Shown here piece after piece: positions 26,621 to 34,786 of a stretch of 64,000 bases of DNA (positions are counted from its first letter, which is position 1; every line of letters starts with the position of its first letter). The notes beneath the pieces are model-generated. The model made no database searches and was not told the origin of the DNA. It was given only the letters and a program-made list of their open reading frames with translations. Source of the stretch: Bog-756 sp963813525 (GTDB lineage Bacteria; Actinomycetota; Acidimicrobiia; Acidimicrobiales; RAAP-2); contig CAWEZI010000005.1 in assembly GCA_963813525.1 (NCBI GenBank), positions 3,162,001-3,226,000 of the forward strand, written 5' to 3'. A program made the translations under genes and the position numbers.

Positions 26621-27416
26621 GAGGCGACGTAATAGCCGTGGGAGACCAGAACAGCCCGCTCGGCCAGGGTGGTGTCGTCCCCGGTGATCGTGTCGGCACT
26701 GAAGCCGACCGACATACACCCCTGGCGGGCCGCGCAGCTGACCGAGTAGAGGAGGGACTCGTTGGTCGACGGATCAGGATCGGGTGCCGCCTCCTGCGCC
26801 CAGCTATGACCGTCCCACACCACGATCTGGGGTGAGCCCTCGGGGCCCCCGTTGCCGGTTTGGGTGAGGCTGACGCCGGTGGCCACGCACAAAGAGGGGC
26901 CGATGCAGGAGAGGCCGGCCAGACCACCGCCTTCGGCCACGGCCGGGGTCACCACCGGATCAGCCGACCACGAGGTGCCGTCCCACTGGTCGATCACGTC
27001 CCGGGCGCCCGAGGAGCCTTTGGCGTAGCCGTCCGCCATGCAGAAAGACAACCCCCAGCACGACACGCCGAGCATCTGGCTGGCGTCGGGGTTGCCAGAC
27101 GGGTGGAGAGGTGACGACCACGACGTCCCGTTCCACTGTTCGAAGAGCGGGGCGGTGTCCCCCGACGGTACCGACTCGGTCAGCCCGACGGCCATGCAGA
27201 AGGCCGGACCGGTGCAGGAGACGCTCTCGAACACCTGCGGCGCCTGCGGTACCGGGGTGGGTGAGGGCACGATCGACCAGCCCGCCCCGTCCCACTGTTC
27301 GACCAGGGCCTGGTCACCGGCCTGTCCCGGTGTCTCCCCCACGGCTACGCAAAAGGTGGGACCCGTGCAGGAGACGGCGCTGAGAGGATCGGTCTTGTCG
27401 GGGGAATCGTGAGGGA

Positions 27417-27470
<54 letters not shown>

Positions 27471-28142
27471 GAACCGGAGCGACCGTGGCGGGCGAGGGCG
27501 TGGGGCTCGACACCACCGACCAGGCCGTGCCGTCCCAAACCTCGGTGAGCGTCTGGTCGGTCCCGTCGTCGGATCCGACGGCCATGCAGAAATCGGTCGA
27601 GGTGCACGAGACGGCGTCGAGCAGGGCGTCACCCTGGTTCACGCCCTTGAGGGTGGGAGGTGGGGTGAGCACCGGAAGGGGAACGGGCACTGACGACCAG
27701 GTCGTCCCGTCCCATCGGGCGGCCAGAGGTGATTGACCCGAGTCGGTGCGCGCCGCGCCTGACGGCCATACAGAAGGTGGTGCTCACGCAGGAGTCGCTC
27801 ACCAGTTGGCTGGCATCGACGGACGAGGGGTCGGGAGTGGCCACCACCGACCAGGGGCCCACCGTGGAGAGGGGGGTCTCTGCGGCACGGGCCGATCCAG
27901 GGGCAAAGAGGGCCACCGTGGCCCAGCCGGTGGCGACCGTCAGCACAAGCGCGACCACCACCGTCACCCGTCGCCTCAATACACCGCTCCATTCCGCTGT
28001 CGGCCAGGTACTGGGCCCGAGGAACCTCGTGACCAGCACGGCCCTGGAGAAAGGGTTGTTCGCCGTCGAGGCTACAAATGGCCGTTGGGACAAAGGTGGA
28101 TGGCCGGATACCGGCGGCCGGCCGGGGCAAAGGGCGGACGGG

Positions 28143-28148
28143 TAATCT
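28143..28148 (+). promoter_or_regulatory. -10 element of the acyl-CoA dehydrogenase gene
   Basis: TAATCT followed by 7 nt and ATG 28156. Confidence 0.6.
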
Positions 28149-28155
28149 GCCTTTC

Positions 28156-29391
28156 ATGGACCTCAGTTATCCCCCCGAAACCGAGCCTTTCCGGGCCGAG
28201 ATCCGCCAGTGGCTGGCCGACAACCTGCCCGAGGGTTGGGGAACACCGGGGTTCTCGATGACCAGGGAGGAGAAGAAGGCCTTCAACAAGGAGTGGGTGG
28301 CCAAGCTCTACGCCGGAGGGTGGATCTGTGCCTCCTGGCCCACCGAGTACGGAGGGAAGGGGCTGTCCCTCATGGAGTCGGTGGTCCTCAACGAGGAGTT
28401 CGCCCGGGTGGAGGCGCCACTGCGGGCCGACTTCTTCGGTGACACGCTGGTGGGACCGACCATCCTGCAATGGGGCACCGAGGAGCAGAAGAAGGAGTTC
28501 ATCCCCGGAATCCTGAGCGGAACCATCTCCTGGTGCCAGGGGTTCTCCGAGCCCGACGCCGGATCGGATCTGGCCTCGCTCAAAACGCGGGCCGAGCTGG
28601 ACGGGGACGAGTGGGTCATCAACGGGCAGAAGGTGTGGACCACCCAGGCCCAGTACGCCGACTACATCTTCCTTCTTGCCCGGACCGATCCCGACGTCCC
28701 CAAACACGCCGGCATCTCCTACCTGCTGGTGCCCATGAAGCAGCCCGGTATCGAGGTGCGGCCCATCGCCCAGATCGACGGGAGCGCCGACTTCAACGAG
28801 ATCTTCATCACCAACGCCCGCTGCCCACGGCAGAACGTGGTGGGAGGCGAGAACAACGGCTGGAAGGTGGCCATGACAACCCTGGGCTTCGAACGGGGCT
28901 CGTCGGCCACCACCGGCCACCGTCGCTTCCTGCGCGAGCTCGACCAGATCATCAATCTGGCCCAAAAGAACGGCCAGGCCACCGATCCGTTGATCCGCCA
29001 ACGGCTGGCCACGGCGTGGACCAAGGTCAAGATCATGGAGATCAACGGTTACCGCTCCCTCACCGACGCCCTCAACGGGACCCACTACATGGCCGCCTTG
29101 GGCGCCTGCAACAAGATGTTCTGGTCCGAGTACCACCAGGCGGTGATGGAACTGGCCCTCGACATCCTGGGCATGGACGGCCAGATCCTGACCGGCGACC
29201 CCAACGACGTAGTGGACATACGCCTCAAGCGGGGACGAGACGACTACCCGGTCAGCGATCTGCAGGCTGCCTTCTTCTTCTCACGGTCGGAGACCATCTG
29301 GGGAGGGACGGCGGAGATCCAGCGCAACATCGTGGGCGAGCGTGTGCTGGGTCTGCCCAAGGAGCCCAAGCCGGCGGGGACCGCCGCCTGA
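28156..29391 (+). CDS. acyl-CoA dehydrogenase family protein
   Basis: A 411-residue FAD flavoprotein that introduces the 2,3-double bond in acyl-CoA or a related thioester. Visible signatures are the FAD/substrate segment WCQGFSEPDAGSDLASLKTRA, the beta-domain WVINGQKVWTTQAQYADYIF, and the C-terminal SETIWGGTAEIQRNIVGERVLGLP. ATG 28156 is selected by the TAATCT box 7 nt upstream; the frame is open earlier. No electron-transfer flavoprotein or ligase gene is adjacent. It belongs to the FadE-like group common in actinobacteria; chain length or sterol specificity cannot be told. Confidence 0.93.
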   Translation: MDLSYPPETEPFRAEIRQWLADNLPEGWGTPGFSMTREEKKAFNKEWVAKLYAGGWICASWPTEYGGKGLSLMESVVLNEEFARVEAPLRADFFGDTLVGPTILQWGTEEQKKEFIPGILSGTISWCQGFSEPDAGSDLASLKTRAELDGDEWVINGQKVWTTQAQYADYIFLLARTDPDVPKHAGISYLLVPMKQPGIEVRPIAQIDGSADFNEIFITNARCPRQNVVGGENNGWKVAMTTLGFERGSSATTGHRRFLRELDQIINLAQKNGQATDPLIRQRLATAWTKVKIMEINGYRSLTDALNGTHYMAALGACNKMFWSEYHQAVMELALDILGMDGQILTGDPNDVVDIRLKRGRDDYPVSDLQAAFFFSRSETIWGGTAEIQRNIVGERVLGLPKEPKPAGTAA

Positions 29392-29440
29392 ACGGAGGAC
29401 TCCCGCCTCCTCATCATGGGAGCTGCCGGACGCACCACGC

Positions 29441-29479
29441 GACAATGCCCCGGCCCTCAAAGAGGGTCGGGGCATTGTC
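29441..29479. terminator. long T-less hairpin between convergent genes
   Basis: GACAATGCCCCG, one G-T pair and CCCTC pair with GAGGG...CGGGGCATTGTC around a three-base AAA loop. The stem is about 18 bp. No U-tract follows on either strand. It serves the acyl-CoA dehydrogenase and the opposing secreted-protein gene. Confidence 0.75.
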
Positions 29480-29552
29480 AACGTCAGTAGGACACCACTC
29501 CGGACGGCGGATCTAGGACCCGACCGTTGGAGCGGTCACCCGATGGATCGGC

Positions 29553-30074
29553 TCAGAGTTCTGCGGCCGTTCCCTTGGCGAAGGTGACCTTGACGGCGCC
29601 TGATTTGGCGGTTGCGATACACGCGTCGATGAACACGTCGTTGTCCCCCGACGTAGCCGACACCGGATTACCGGTTCCGGTTTCTGCGGTGATGGTGCCG
29701 GTGTATTCCACCTGCGTGTCCTTCTTCGAACACACACCAGTGGGCGTCTGTGAAGTCAGCTCGCTGTTGGTGACAGTGGCGCCGCCTGTAGGCCCTGGCG
29801 CCCAGGTCAGCGTGCCGCCATCGACCAATCCCGTGGCCGAGGTTGCGTTGAGTGTCTTGAACGCCTTGGCCACCGGTGCACCGGTCGAGCCGTAGCACTT
29901 GGACAGGCTGGCCGTGTTAGCGACCAAGTTGAAGACAATCTTGGTGCAGGCCACGCTCGAGCCCGGAGTGGGCACCACGGTTTTGGCACCGGCCACCCCA
30001 CCAAAGCCCAAAGTGGCGACGGCTGGAATAGTCAGAGCCACAGCCACCGTGGCCGTAGTGAGTAAACGACGCAT
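29553..30074 (-). CDS. small secreted protein, paralogue A
   Basis: 173 residues with a Sec signal peptide (MRRLLTTATVAVALTIPAV...AGA). The mature part starts TPGSSVACTKIVFNL, followed by ATSATGLVDGGTLTWAPGP and a second Cys in TGVCSKKDTQVEYTGTIT. It shares this layout with the genes at 30772 and, more distantly, 31600: a Cys near the mature start, a GGTLTW strand, CxKKD, and a late Cys. It looks like an extracellular beta-sandwich; I do not recognise the family. ATG 30074 has AAGGGGA at good spacing. Confidence 0.8.
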   Translation of the reverse strand: MRRLLTTATVAVALTIPAVATLGFGGVAGAKTVVPTPGSSVACTKIVFNLVANTASLSKCYGSTGAPVAKAFKTLNATSATGLVDGGTLTWAPGPTGGATVTNSELTSQTPTGVCSKKDTQVEYTGTITAETGTGNPVSATSGDNDVFIDACIATAKSGAVKVTFAKGTAAEL

Positions 30075-30771
30075 ATTTCTTTCCCCTTTAGCTAGGTGAG
30101 CGAAGTCATCCGACTCCGCCCTAGGTCTAAACGAATTGGTACGACAGTTCGTTACAACAGATCGGCACAACCTGCCTTGCGGCATCCCCGCTACATAGCA
30201 GTGCTCCAGTGGCGCCGTTCACGGGCAGGCAAAATGCCTGCAACCTTCTGATTCCCCCCATCTCTTACTGAGCCCCCGGACCATCCGTGACCGAACGAAC
30301 GTTAACATCAACGGGTTCAAATGACAATGCATGTTGACGCGATTTTCTGACCAATAGCGAAGTTAACAATCGGTAACTTCTAACTAAAACAAGGGCATGT
30401 CTTCGTCCCACCACTCTCCGCGGTCGAGAAACCTGAGAATGACCTGAGAATGACTTGGCGGGCGGGAGATCACGCAAGGCGCGAAGGAGAACTCAGGCGT
30501 AGGCCACGCTGTCCATCGGCCTGCGCCAAAACGCCAGACAACAGCCGCAAAAACTGATTATGCGATGAGATCTTTTGCATGCCATTGGTCGAACGTTCAG
30601 ATAGCGACGAGCCGACATGTAACAAAAAACGTCACCGTCCCAACGTCTTTTGCGAGTGCAGGAGCTCCTAATTGTCCAAGCTTTTCCAAAGCTGCTTCCG
30701 CAAACGACGCGGACAGCCGTTCGCTTTGCTCGACCGTCGAGTCACACTGACCGGCCCCACGGCGGGTCGGA
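30075..30771. other. 697-bp intergenic region with two inverted repeats and a short direct repeat
   Basis: No gene is recognised. GAAGTTA and TAACTTC at 30359-30380 flank 8 nt. AACGAA and TTCGTT at 30130-30153 flank 12 nt and lie where the promoter of the gene at 30074 is expected. CCTGAGAATGA-like sequence occurs twice near 30,430-30,455. Base composition is clearly lower in G+C than in the neighbouring genes. Confidence 0.5.
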
Positions 30772-31257
30772 TCAGAACTCGGCGTACGAGCCCTTGGCCA
30801 GACTGACGGAGCGGCCGACGCAAACGTTGACATAGACCACATCACCGCTGGCCACCGGATTGCCGTTTCCCGACACCCCGGTGATGGAGCCGGCAAAGGC
30901 AAGATCGGTGTCCTTTTTGGGGCAGGTTCCGATAGCCGCGGTAGCAGCCAGGTTGCCGGTGGTAACAGTGGCGGGCCCGGGCGACCAGTTCAGAGTGCCT
31001 CCGTAGAGGAGGGTCGAGGACGAAGCCACCCCGAGTGTCTTGAACGTCTTGGCGGTGACCCCCGACGCTGTGTAGCACTTGCCGAGGTTGGCTGCGCCCG
31101 TCTTTTCCACATACCTGAGACTCGTACACACGACGCTCGATCCGGCGGTCGGGGTCGGTCCAGACTTGGCAAAAGCCGGAGTGGCTGACCCGAACATGGC
31201 GACGGAAGTGGTCGAAAGTGCCACGGCAATCGTCGCCAAACAAAGGAGTCGACGCAT
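30772..31257 (-). CDS. small secreted protein, paralogue B
   Basis: 161 residues with signal peptide MRRLLCLATIAVALSTTSVAM...AFA. The mature protein has TAGSSVVCTSLRYVEKTG, LGKCYTASGVTAKTFKTLG, LLYGGTLNWSPGP, IGTCPKKDTDLAF and VVYVNVCVG. These correspond one for one to segments of the gene at 29553. Four cysteines could form two disulfides. Its promoter and leader length match those of the gene at 31600. Function unknown. Confidence 0.8.
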   Translation of the reverse strand: MRRLLCLATIAVALSTTSVAMFGSATPAFAKSGPTPTAGSSVVCTSLRYVEKTGAANLGKCYTASGVTAKTFKTLGVASSSTLLYGGTLNWSPGPATVTTGNLAATAAIGTCPKKDTDLAFAGSITGVSGNGNPVASGDVVYVNVCVGRSVSLAKGSYAEF

Positions 31258-31308
31258 GAGTCCCCCGAATCTGCTGCAAAGTCCCCCCGGACCGTCCGCG
31301 GCCAAAGA

Positions 31309-31337
31309 AACCTAACATCCAGAACGGGAATTGACAA
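31309..31337 (-). promoter_or_regulatory. promoter of secreted paralogue B
   Basis: Minus strand: TTGTCA (31337-31332), 17 bp, TAGGTT (31314-31309). The distance from the end of the -10 box to the start codon is 51 nt. Confidence 0.7.
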
Positions 31338-31542
31338 TCCATTTTCGTACGATGTCTGAGAAAATTTTTGACTGAACGACGGATGAGTTCCCAACCGAAC
31401 GCGGACGTACTTTGGATACTGGCTACTCTCCGCGTCCGGTTGTCGATCCCTCTGGTGCGCAGTCGTACCCAAGCCCGAAGCCCACGCAGGACTTTCTTCT
31501 CGGCATTGAGACCGTCGCAACGCACAGTCGCAACGTAGACGC

Positions 31543-31574
31543 GAGAATGGCCCCGGTTGCCCGGGGCCATTCTC
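31543..31574. terminator. long T-less hairpin behind secreted paralogue C
   Basis: GAGAATGGCCCCGG, loop TTGC, CCGGGGCCATTCTC: a perfect 14-bp stem with no U-tract. It resembles the hairpin at 29441 in sequence (GA-AATG-CCCCGG core). Confidence 0.7.
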
Positions 31575-31599
31575 GGAAACATCCAGATGGCCAGACGTC

Positions 31600-32088
31600 T
31601 CAGCTAGTGACGTCTGTTCCCTTCATGTTCGAGACACCACCCTTAGTAGTCACACACACGGTTGAAGAACCGGTGTCACCCTCCAGAGCCATCGCAGCAC
31701 CTGTACCGCTGGTGACGGTACTCGACTCCACAACCTGAATGTCCTTCCTGCTGCACAGCGTGTTCGGAGACACGATGGTGTAGGTGAAGGAGGCGGTATC
31801 GGTCCCACCAGCACCCTTCTTGCCCCACGTCGTGACCTCCGTCCCCCCCATCCCAGAAACAGTGGCGGTCGATACGGCCGTTCCCTTACCGGCCTTGCTA
31901 CCGATGATCGCAGCAGGACCCGAACAACCTGACAGCTTGTCCGACCCCGTCTCCGTCCCCTTCAGCTTGGTGCAACTGATCTGGCTTCCGGACGCAAAGG
32001 CGCTTCCGCCCGAAGTAGTAACGGCCAACGTCGCCGGCATTGCCACTGCGGCGACCATAGCGAGTCCAAGCGTGAGCTTGCGACGCAT
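31600..32088 (-). CDS. small secreted protein, paralogue C
   Basis: 162 residues with signal peptide MRRKLTLGLAMVAAVAMPATLAV...AFA. The mature part has SQISCTKLKGTETGSDKLSGCSG, TVSGMGGTEVTTW, NTLCSRKDIQVVESSTVT and SSTVCVTTKGG. The cysteine order and the CxRKD motif match paralogues A and B, although overall similarity is lower. ATG 32088 has AGGGGGAAG upstream. Function unknown; a surface or secreted beta-protein is likely. Confidence 0.78.
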   Translation of the reverse strand: MRRKLTLGLAMVAAVAMPATLAVTTSGGSAFASGSQISCTKLKGTETGSDKLSGCSGPAAIIGSKAGKGTAVSTATVSGMGGTEVTTWGKKGAGGTDTASFTYTIVSPNTLCSRKDIQVVESSTVTSGTGAAMALEGDTGSSTVCVTTKGGVSNMKGTDVTS

Positions 32089-32139
32089 GCTTCCCCCTGT
32101 TGCTGATCAATGCTGACGGAAACATTCCGCAGCAGGAGC

Positions 32140-32168
32140 AACCTACAGTGGCCCACCCGGCCAATCAA
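32140..32168 (-). promoter_or_regulatory. promoter of secreted paralogue C
   Basis: Minus strand: TTGATT (32168-32163), 17 bp, TAGGTT (32145-32140). The distance to the ATG is identical to that of paralogue B (51 nt after the -10 box). Confidence 0.7.
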
Positions 32169-32293
32169 GCGTTTCAACCACCTCCTGCGCTTTCAAAATC
32201 ACCGACAGACATTCGCTACCGCCCAGTAACAATCACGTTCCGTTCATAACTTTGGACGGCCCACCACGCTGAGTGGGTTCCCATCGCCCACGA

Positions 32294-33619
32294 TCAGGCG
32301 GCGTCTCCGCGTGACTGATCGGCAGCGACCGTCTCAGAGAAACGGCTCGACCTGTCCCCCGTCGCCTGCCCATTGGCCAGGTCGCCGACATCGGCGCCGC
32401 TGCGCTTGAGTCCGGCCTGATGGCGCCACATGAGCACACCGGCAGCCGCCACTGTGGCTACGGCCCCACACAGAAGGGCGACCCGGGGATTGGTCCATTC
32501 GGCGATCGCCCCCACCAGCGGTGCTCCGATCGGCGTGCTGCCCAGGAAGCCCATGGCGTAAAGAGCCATGACCCGCCCCCGCATGGCCGGATCGGCGCCC
32601 AGTTGGAGACTGGCGTTGGCGGTGGCGATGAACCCGATCGAGGCAGCCCCCATGAAGACGATGCACACCGCGGCAACGGTCAAGGTGGGGGCCAGAGCCA
32701 CAGCGGCCAGCAACCCTCCGAAGACCAGAGCCAGCACCTGCAAGAGACGTGGTGTCGGTCGAGACCGGTGGGCGGCGATAAGACCTCCGACCACGGCGCC
32801 GATACCCATGCACGCCGTCAGGAGTGAGTAGGTCCCCGCGCCGCCGTGGAAGGTGTCCTTGGCCAACAGGGCCAGAGTCACCGTGAAGTTGTAGGCGAAG
32901 ATCCCGATGATGGCGACGGCCAATAGCGTGTTGCGCAAAGCCGGCGTGCGCCACACGTAGCGAAAGCCGTCGCGGATCTGACCCTTGGCCCGCACCACCT
33001 CCCCGGTCGGATGGAGCTCCGCCGAACGCATCATCGACAGGCCGATCAGCACCGCAACATAGGAGACGGCGTTGACGAAGAAACAGACGCCGAGCCCGAA
33101 CACCACGATGACCACACCACCGATGGCGGGACCCACAACCCGCGACGCGTTCATCACCACCGTGTTGAGGCTCACCGCGTTGGGAAGGTCGTCGCGCCCG
33201 ACCATCTCCATCACGAAGGTCTGGCGGGCGGGATTGTCGAAGACGTTGACCACCCCGAGCAGGACAGCCAATACGTAGACCTGCCAGAGTTGCACCATGT
33301 CGCTGACCACCAGCGATCCGAGGACCAGCGCCAGCACACCGCCGGCCGCTTGGGTGAAGTACAGCAGGCGGCGCTTGTTGACCCGATCGGCAACAAGACC
33401 TCCGACCGGACCGAAGAGCAGCATGGGCAGGAACTGCAGTCCGACCACGATCCCGAGGTCGACGCCACTGCCCGACAGATGAAGGACCAGCCAGGCCTGG
33501 GCGACCGATTGCATCCAGGTGCCCGACACCGAGATGAGCTGGGCGATGAAGTACAGGCGGTAGTTCCGCGTTCGCAGCGAACCGAAAGTCTGGTGAATGG
33601 CAGCGCGGGCCGCGGTCAT
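32294..33619 (-). CDS. MFS transporter (EntS/MFS_3-like drug or siderophore exporter)
   Basis: 441 residues with 12 predicted helices. The motif-A region reads GLVADRVNKRRLLYFTQAAGG after helix 2, and the N-terminus QTFGSLRTRNYRLYFIAQLIS is typical of the MFS_3/EntS group. FDNPARQTFVMEMVGRDDLPNAVSLN is also characteristic. It overlaps the marR gene by 4 bp (ATGA), so it is the likely target of that repressor. Expected role: efflux of small hydrophobic compounds. The substrate is unknown. Confidence 0.92.
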   Translation of the reverse strand: MTAARAAIHQTFGSLRTRNYRLYFIAQLISVSGTWMQSVAQAWLVLHLSGSGVDLGIVVGLQFLPMLLFGPVGGLVADRVNKRRLLYFTQAAGGVLALVLGSLVVSDMVQLWQVYVLAVLLGVVNVFDNPARQTFVMEMVGRDDLPNAVSLNTVVMNASRVVGPAIGGVVIVVFGLGVCFFVNAVSYVAVLIGLSMMRSAELHPTGEVVRAKGQIRDGFRYVWRTPALRNTLLAVAIIGIFAYNFTVTLALLAKDTFHGGAGTYSLLTACMGIGAVVGGLIAAHRSRPTPRLLQVLALVFGGLLAAVALAPTLTVAAVCIVFMGAASIGFIATANASLQLGADPAMRGRVMALYAMGFLGSTPIGAPLVGAIAEWTNPRVALLCGAVATVAAAGVLMWRHQAGLKRSGADVGDLANGQATGDRSSRFSETVAADQSRGDAA

Positions 33620-34074
33620 ACCTCGTCCAGAGCGGCCAGGCGCTCGAGCAGAACGGTCAGATCGCCGAGGGACGCTCGTTCCTCCGGCGTTAGATCGAGC
33701 AGGCGCTGGGCCAGATAGGCATTTTTGGCCGACCGGTTGTGGTCGAGTACCGCCCGTCCCTGTGGGGAGAGAGTCACCCGGGCAACCCGCCGATCGGCGG
33801 GATCGACGATCCGGGTGACATAGCCCATGGTCTCCAGCGCACCGACGATGCGGGTCATTGACGGAGGTTGGACCGCCTCACGGGCGGCCAGCTCACCCAG
33901 GGTGGGTGAACCGAGCTTGGCCACGCTGGTCAGAGCCGATGACTGGGAGGGGGACAGACCCCCCACCCCCTGCTGGCGCAGGCGTCTCTGCAGTCGGGTG
34001 ACGGCCATCCGAAGCCTCGACGCCAGCTCCGTGTCCGCCTGCTCAGCTGTTCCGATCTCGTTTGTCACACTCAC
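33616..34074 (-). CDS. MarR family transcriptional regulator
   Basis: 152 residues with a winged-helix DNA-binding domain. LSPSQSSALTSVAKLGSPTLGELAAREAVQPPSMTRIVGALETMGYV covers the helix-turn-helix, followed by the wing DPADRRVARVTLSPQGR. It is the first gene of a two-gene operon with the MFS exporter, the usual arrangement for a ligand-relieved repressor of efflux. GTG 34074 lies 9 nt after TACTAT, and a perfect inverted repeat abuts that -10 box, which suggests autorepression. Confidence 0.93.
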   Translation of the reverse strand: MSVTNEIGTAEQADTELASRLRMAVTRLQRRLRQQGVGGLSPSQSSALTSVAKLGSPTLGELAAREAVQPPSMTRIVGALETMGYVTRIVDPADRRVARVTLSPQGRAVLDHNRSAKNAYLAQRLLDLTPEERASLGDLTVLLERLAALDEV

Positions 34075-34083
34075 GTCACCATC

Positions 34084-34107
34084 ATAGTAGTTAGTTAGCG
34101 GAACTAA
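34084..34107 (-). promoter_or_regulatory. marR promoter and candidate operator
   Basis: Minus-strand -10 TACTAT (34089-34084), 9 nt before the GTG. Immediately upstream, TTAGTT (34091-34096) and AACTAA (34102-34107) form a perfect inverted repeat with a 5-nt spacer, a size suited to a MarR dimer. Confidence 0.6.
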
Positions 34108-34240
34108 TACAATGGAGAAGACAGATCGCCTGGCGAGAGTCCGGCCTTTCTGCTGTAGGCCGACCCCGCTACTCGGTCGGCGATAGAGGGCTCAGAGGTG
34201 GACGCGATGCCCGCGGTCAGGGGCTCGGTGGGTCCGGCAA

Positions 34241-34633
34241 TCAGAGGCTGGGAACGTAGCCCCCACGCCCCATCGATTCGCTCTCGAAGGGATCGACCGA
34301 CTCATCGACGCCACCACGGACCTCTGTGACCCACGGCAGGCGGTCGTGCAGGATCCGCTCAACTCCCCCCTGGAGGGTGGAGGCGCTGACCGCGCAGGAG
34401 CTACAGGCCCCTTGGAGCTGGACCTCGACCACGCCGGTGGTCACATCGGCAAAGAGAAGGGCCAGGTCGCCACCATCGGCCTGCACCGCCGGCCGCATGA
34501 GCTCGATGAGACCGGTCAGCTGGCCCATGCGCTCGGTGCGCTCCTGGTCGCTGACGGCGGCCGGGGCGCTGACGCCCTCCTCCACCGTTCCTGCATCGTC
34601 GGTATCTGATGTGTCACGTTGGTCTGATCCCAC
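34241..34633 (-). CDS. NifU C-terminal domain Fe-S scaffold protein
   Basis: 130 residues. The domain runs from MGQLTGLIELMRPAVQADGGDLALLF to GACSSCAVSASTLQGGVERIL; the CxxC binds a bridging Fe-S cluster. An acidic low-complexity N-terminus of about 35 residues precedes it. GTG 34633 is chosen because AGGA lies about 7 nt upstream; the frame continues upstream without domain content. It is a probable Fe-S carrier or scaffold in cluster delivery. Confidence 0.88.
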   Translation of the reverse strand: MGSDQRDTSDTDDAGTVEEGVSAPAAVSDQERTERMGQLTGLIELMRPAVQADGGDLALLFADVTTGVVEVQLQGACSSCAVSASTLQGGVERILHDRLPWVTEVRGGVDESVDPFESESMGRGGYVPSL

Positions 34634-34775
34634 AACCTGTCCTCTCGCCCCGGTGCCGGTGCGAACCGCTGACGGCGGCCCGCGCATCCGGCGCCCCTCC
34701 AGTCTGCCGCGTGAGCTGCTCATCCCGTGCACGACCCTCGGTCAGGATTGATTCCCTGCCCCCGGTGGGCGCGGT

Positions 34776-34781
34776 TACCAT
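34776..34781 (+). promoter_or_regulatory. -10 element of the LLM oxidoreductase operon
   Basis: TACCAT followed by 5 nt and GTG 34787 (or 11 nt to ATG 34793). Confidence 0.5.
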
Positions 34782-34786
34782 GCGTT

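Larger units (their letters stand above)
31258..31599. other. 342-bp intergenic region (promoter of paralogue B, hairpin behind paralogue C)
   Basis: It contains the promoter at 31309-31337 and the hairpin at 31543-31574. No gene is seen. Short frames here (for example a frame running through 31412-31738) lack coding character. Confidence 0.5.

Noticed and set aside
30310..30330. A GGGTTCAAATGA stretch resembling a tRNA T-arm
   Set aside because: No matching acceptor stem, anticodon arm or CCA context nearby.
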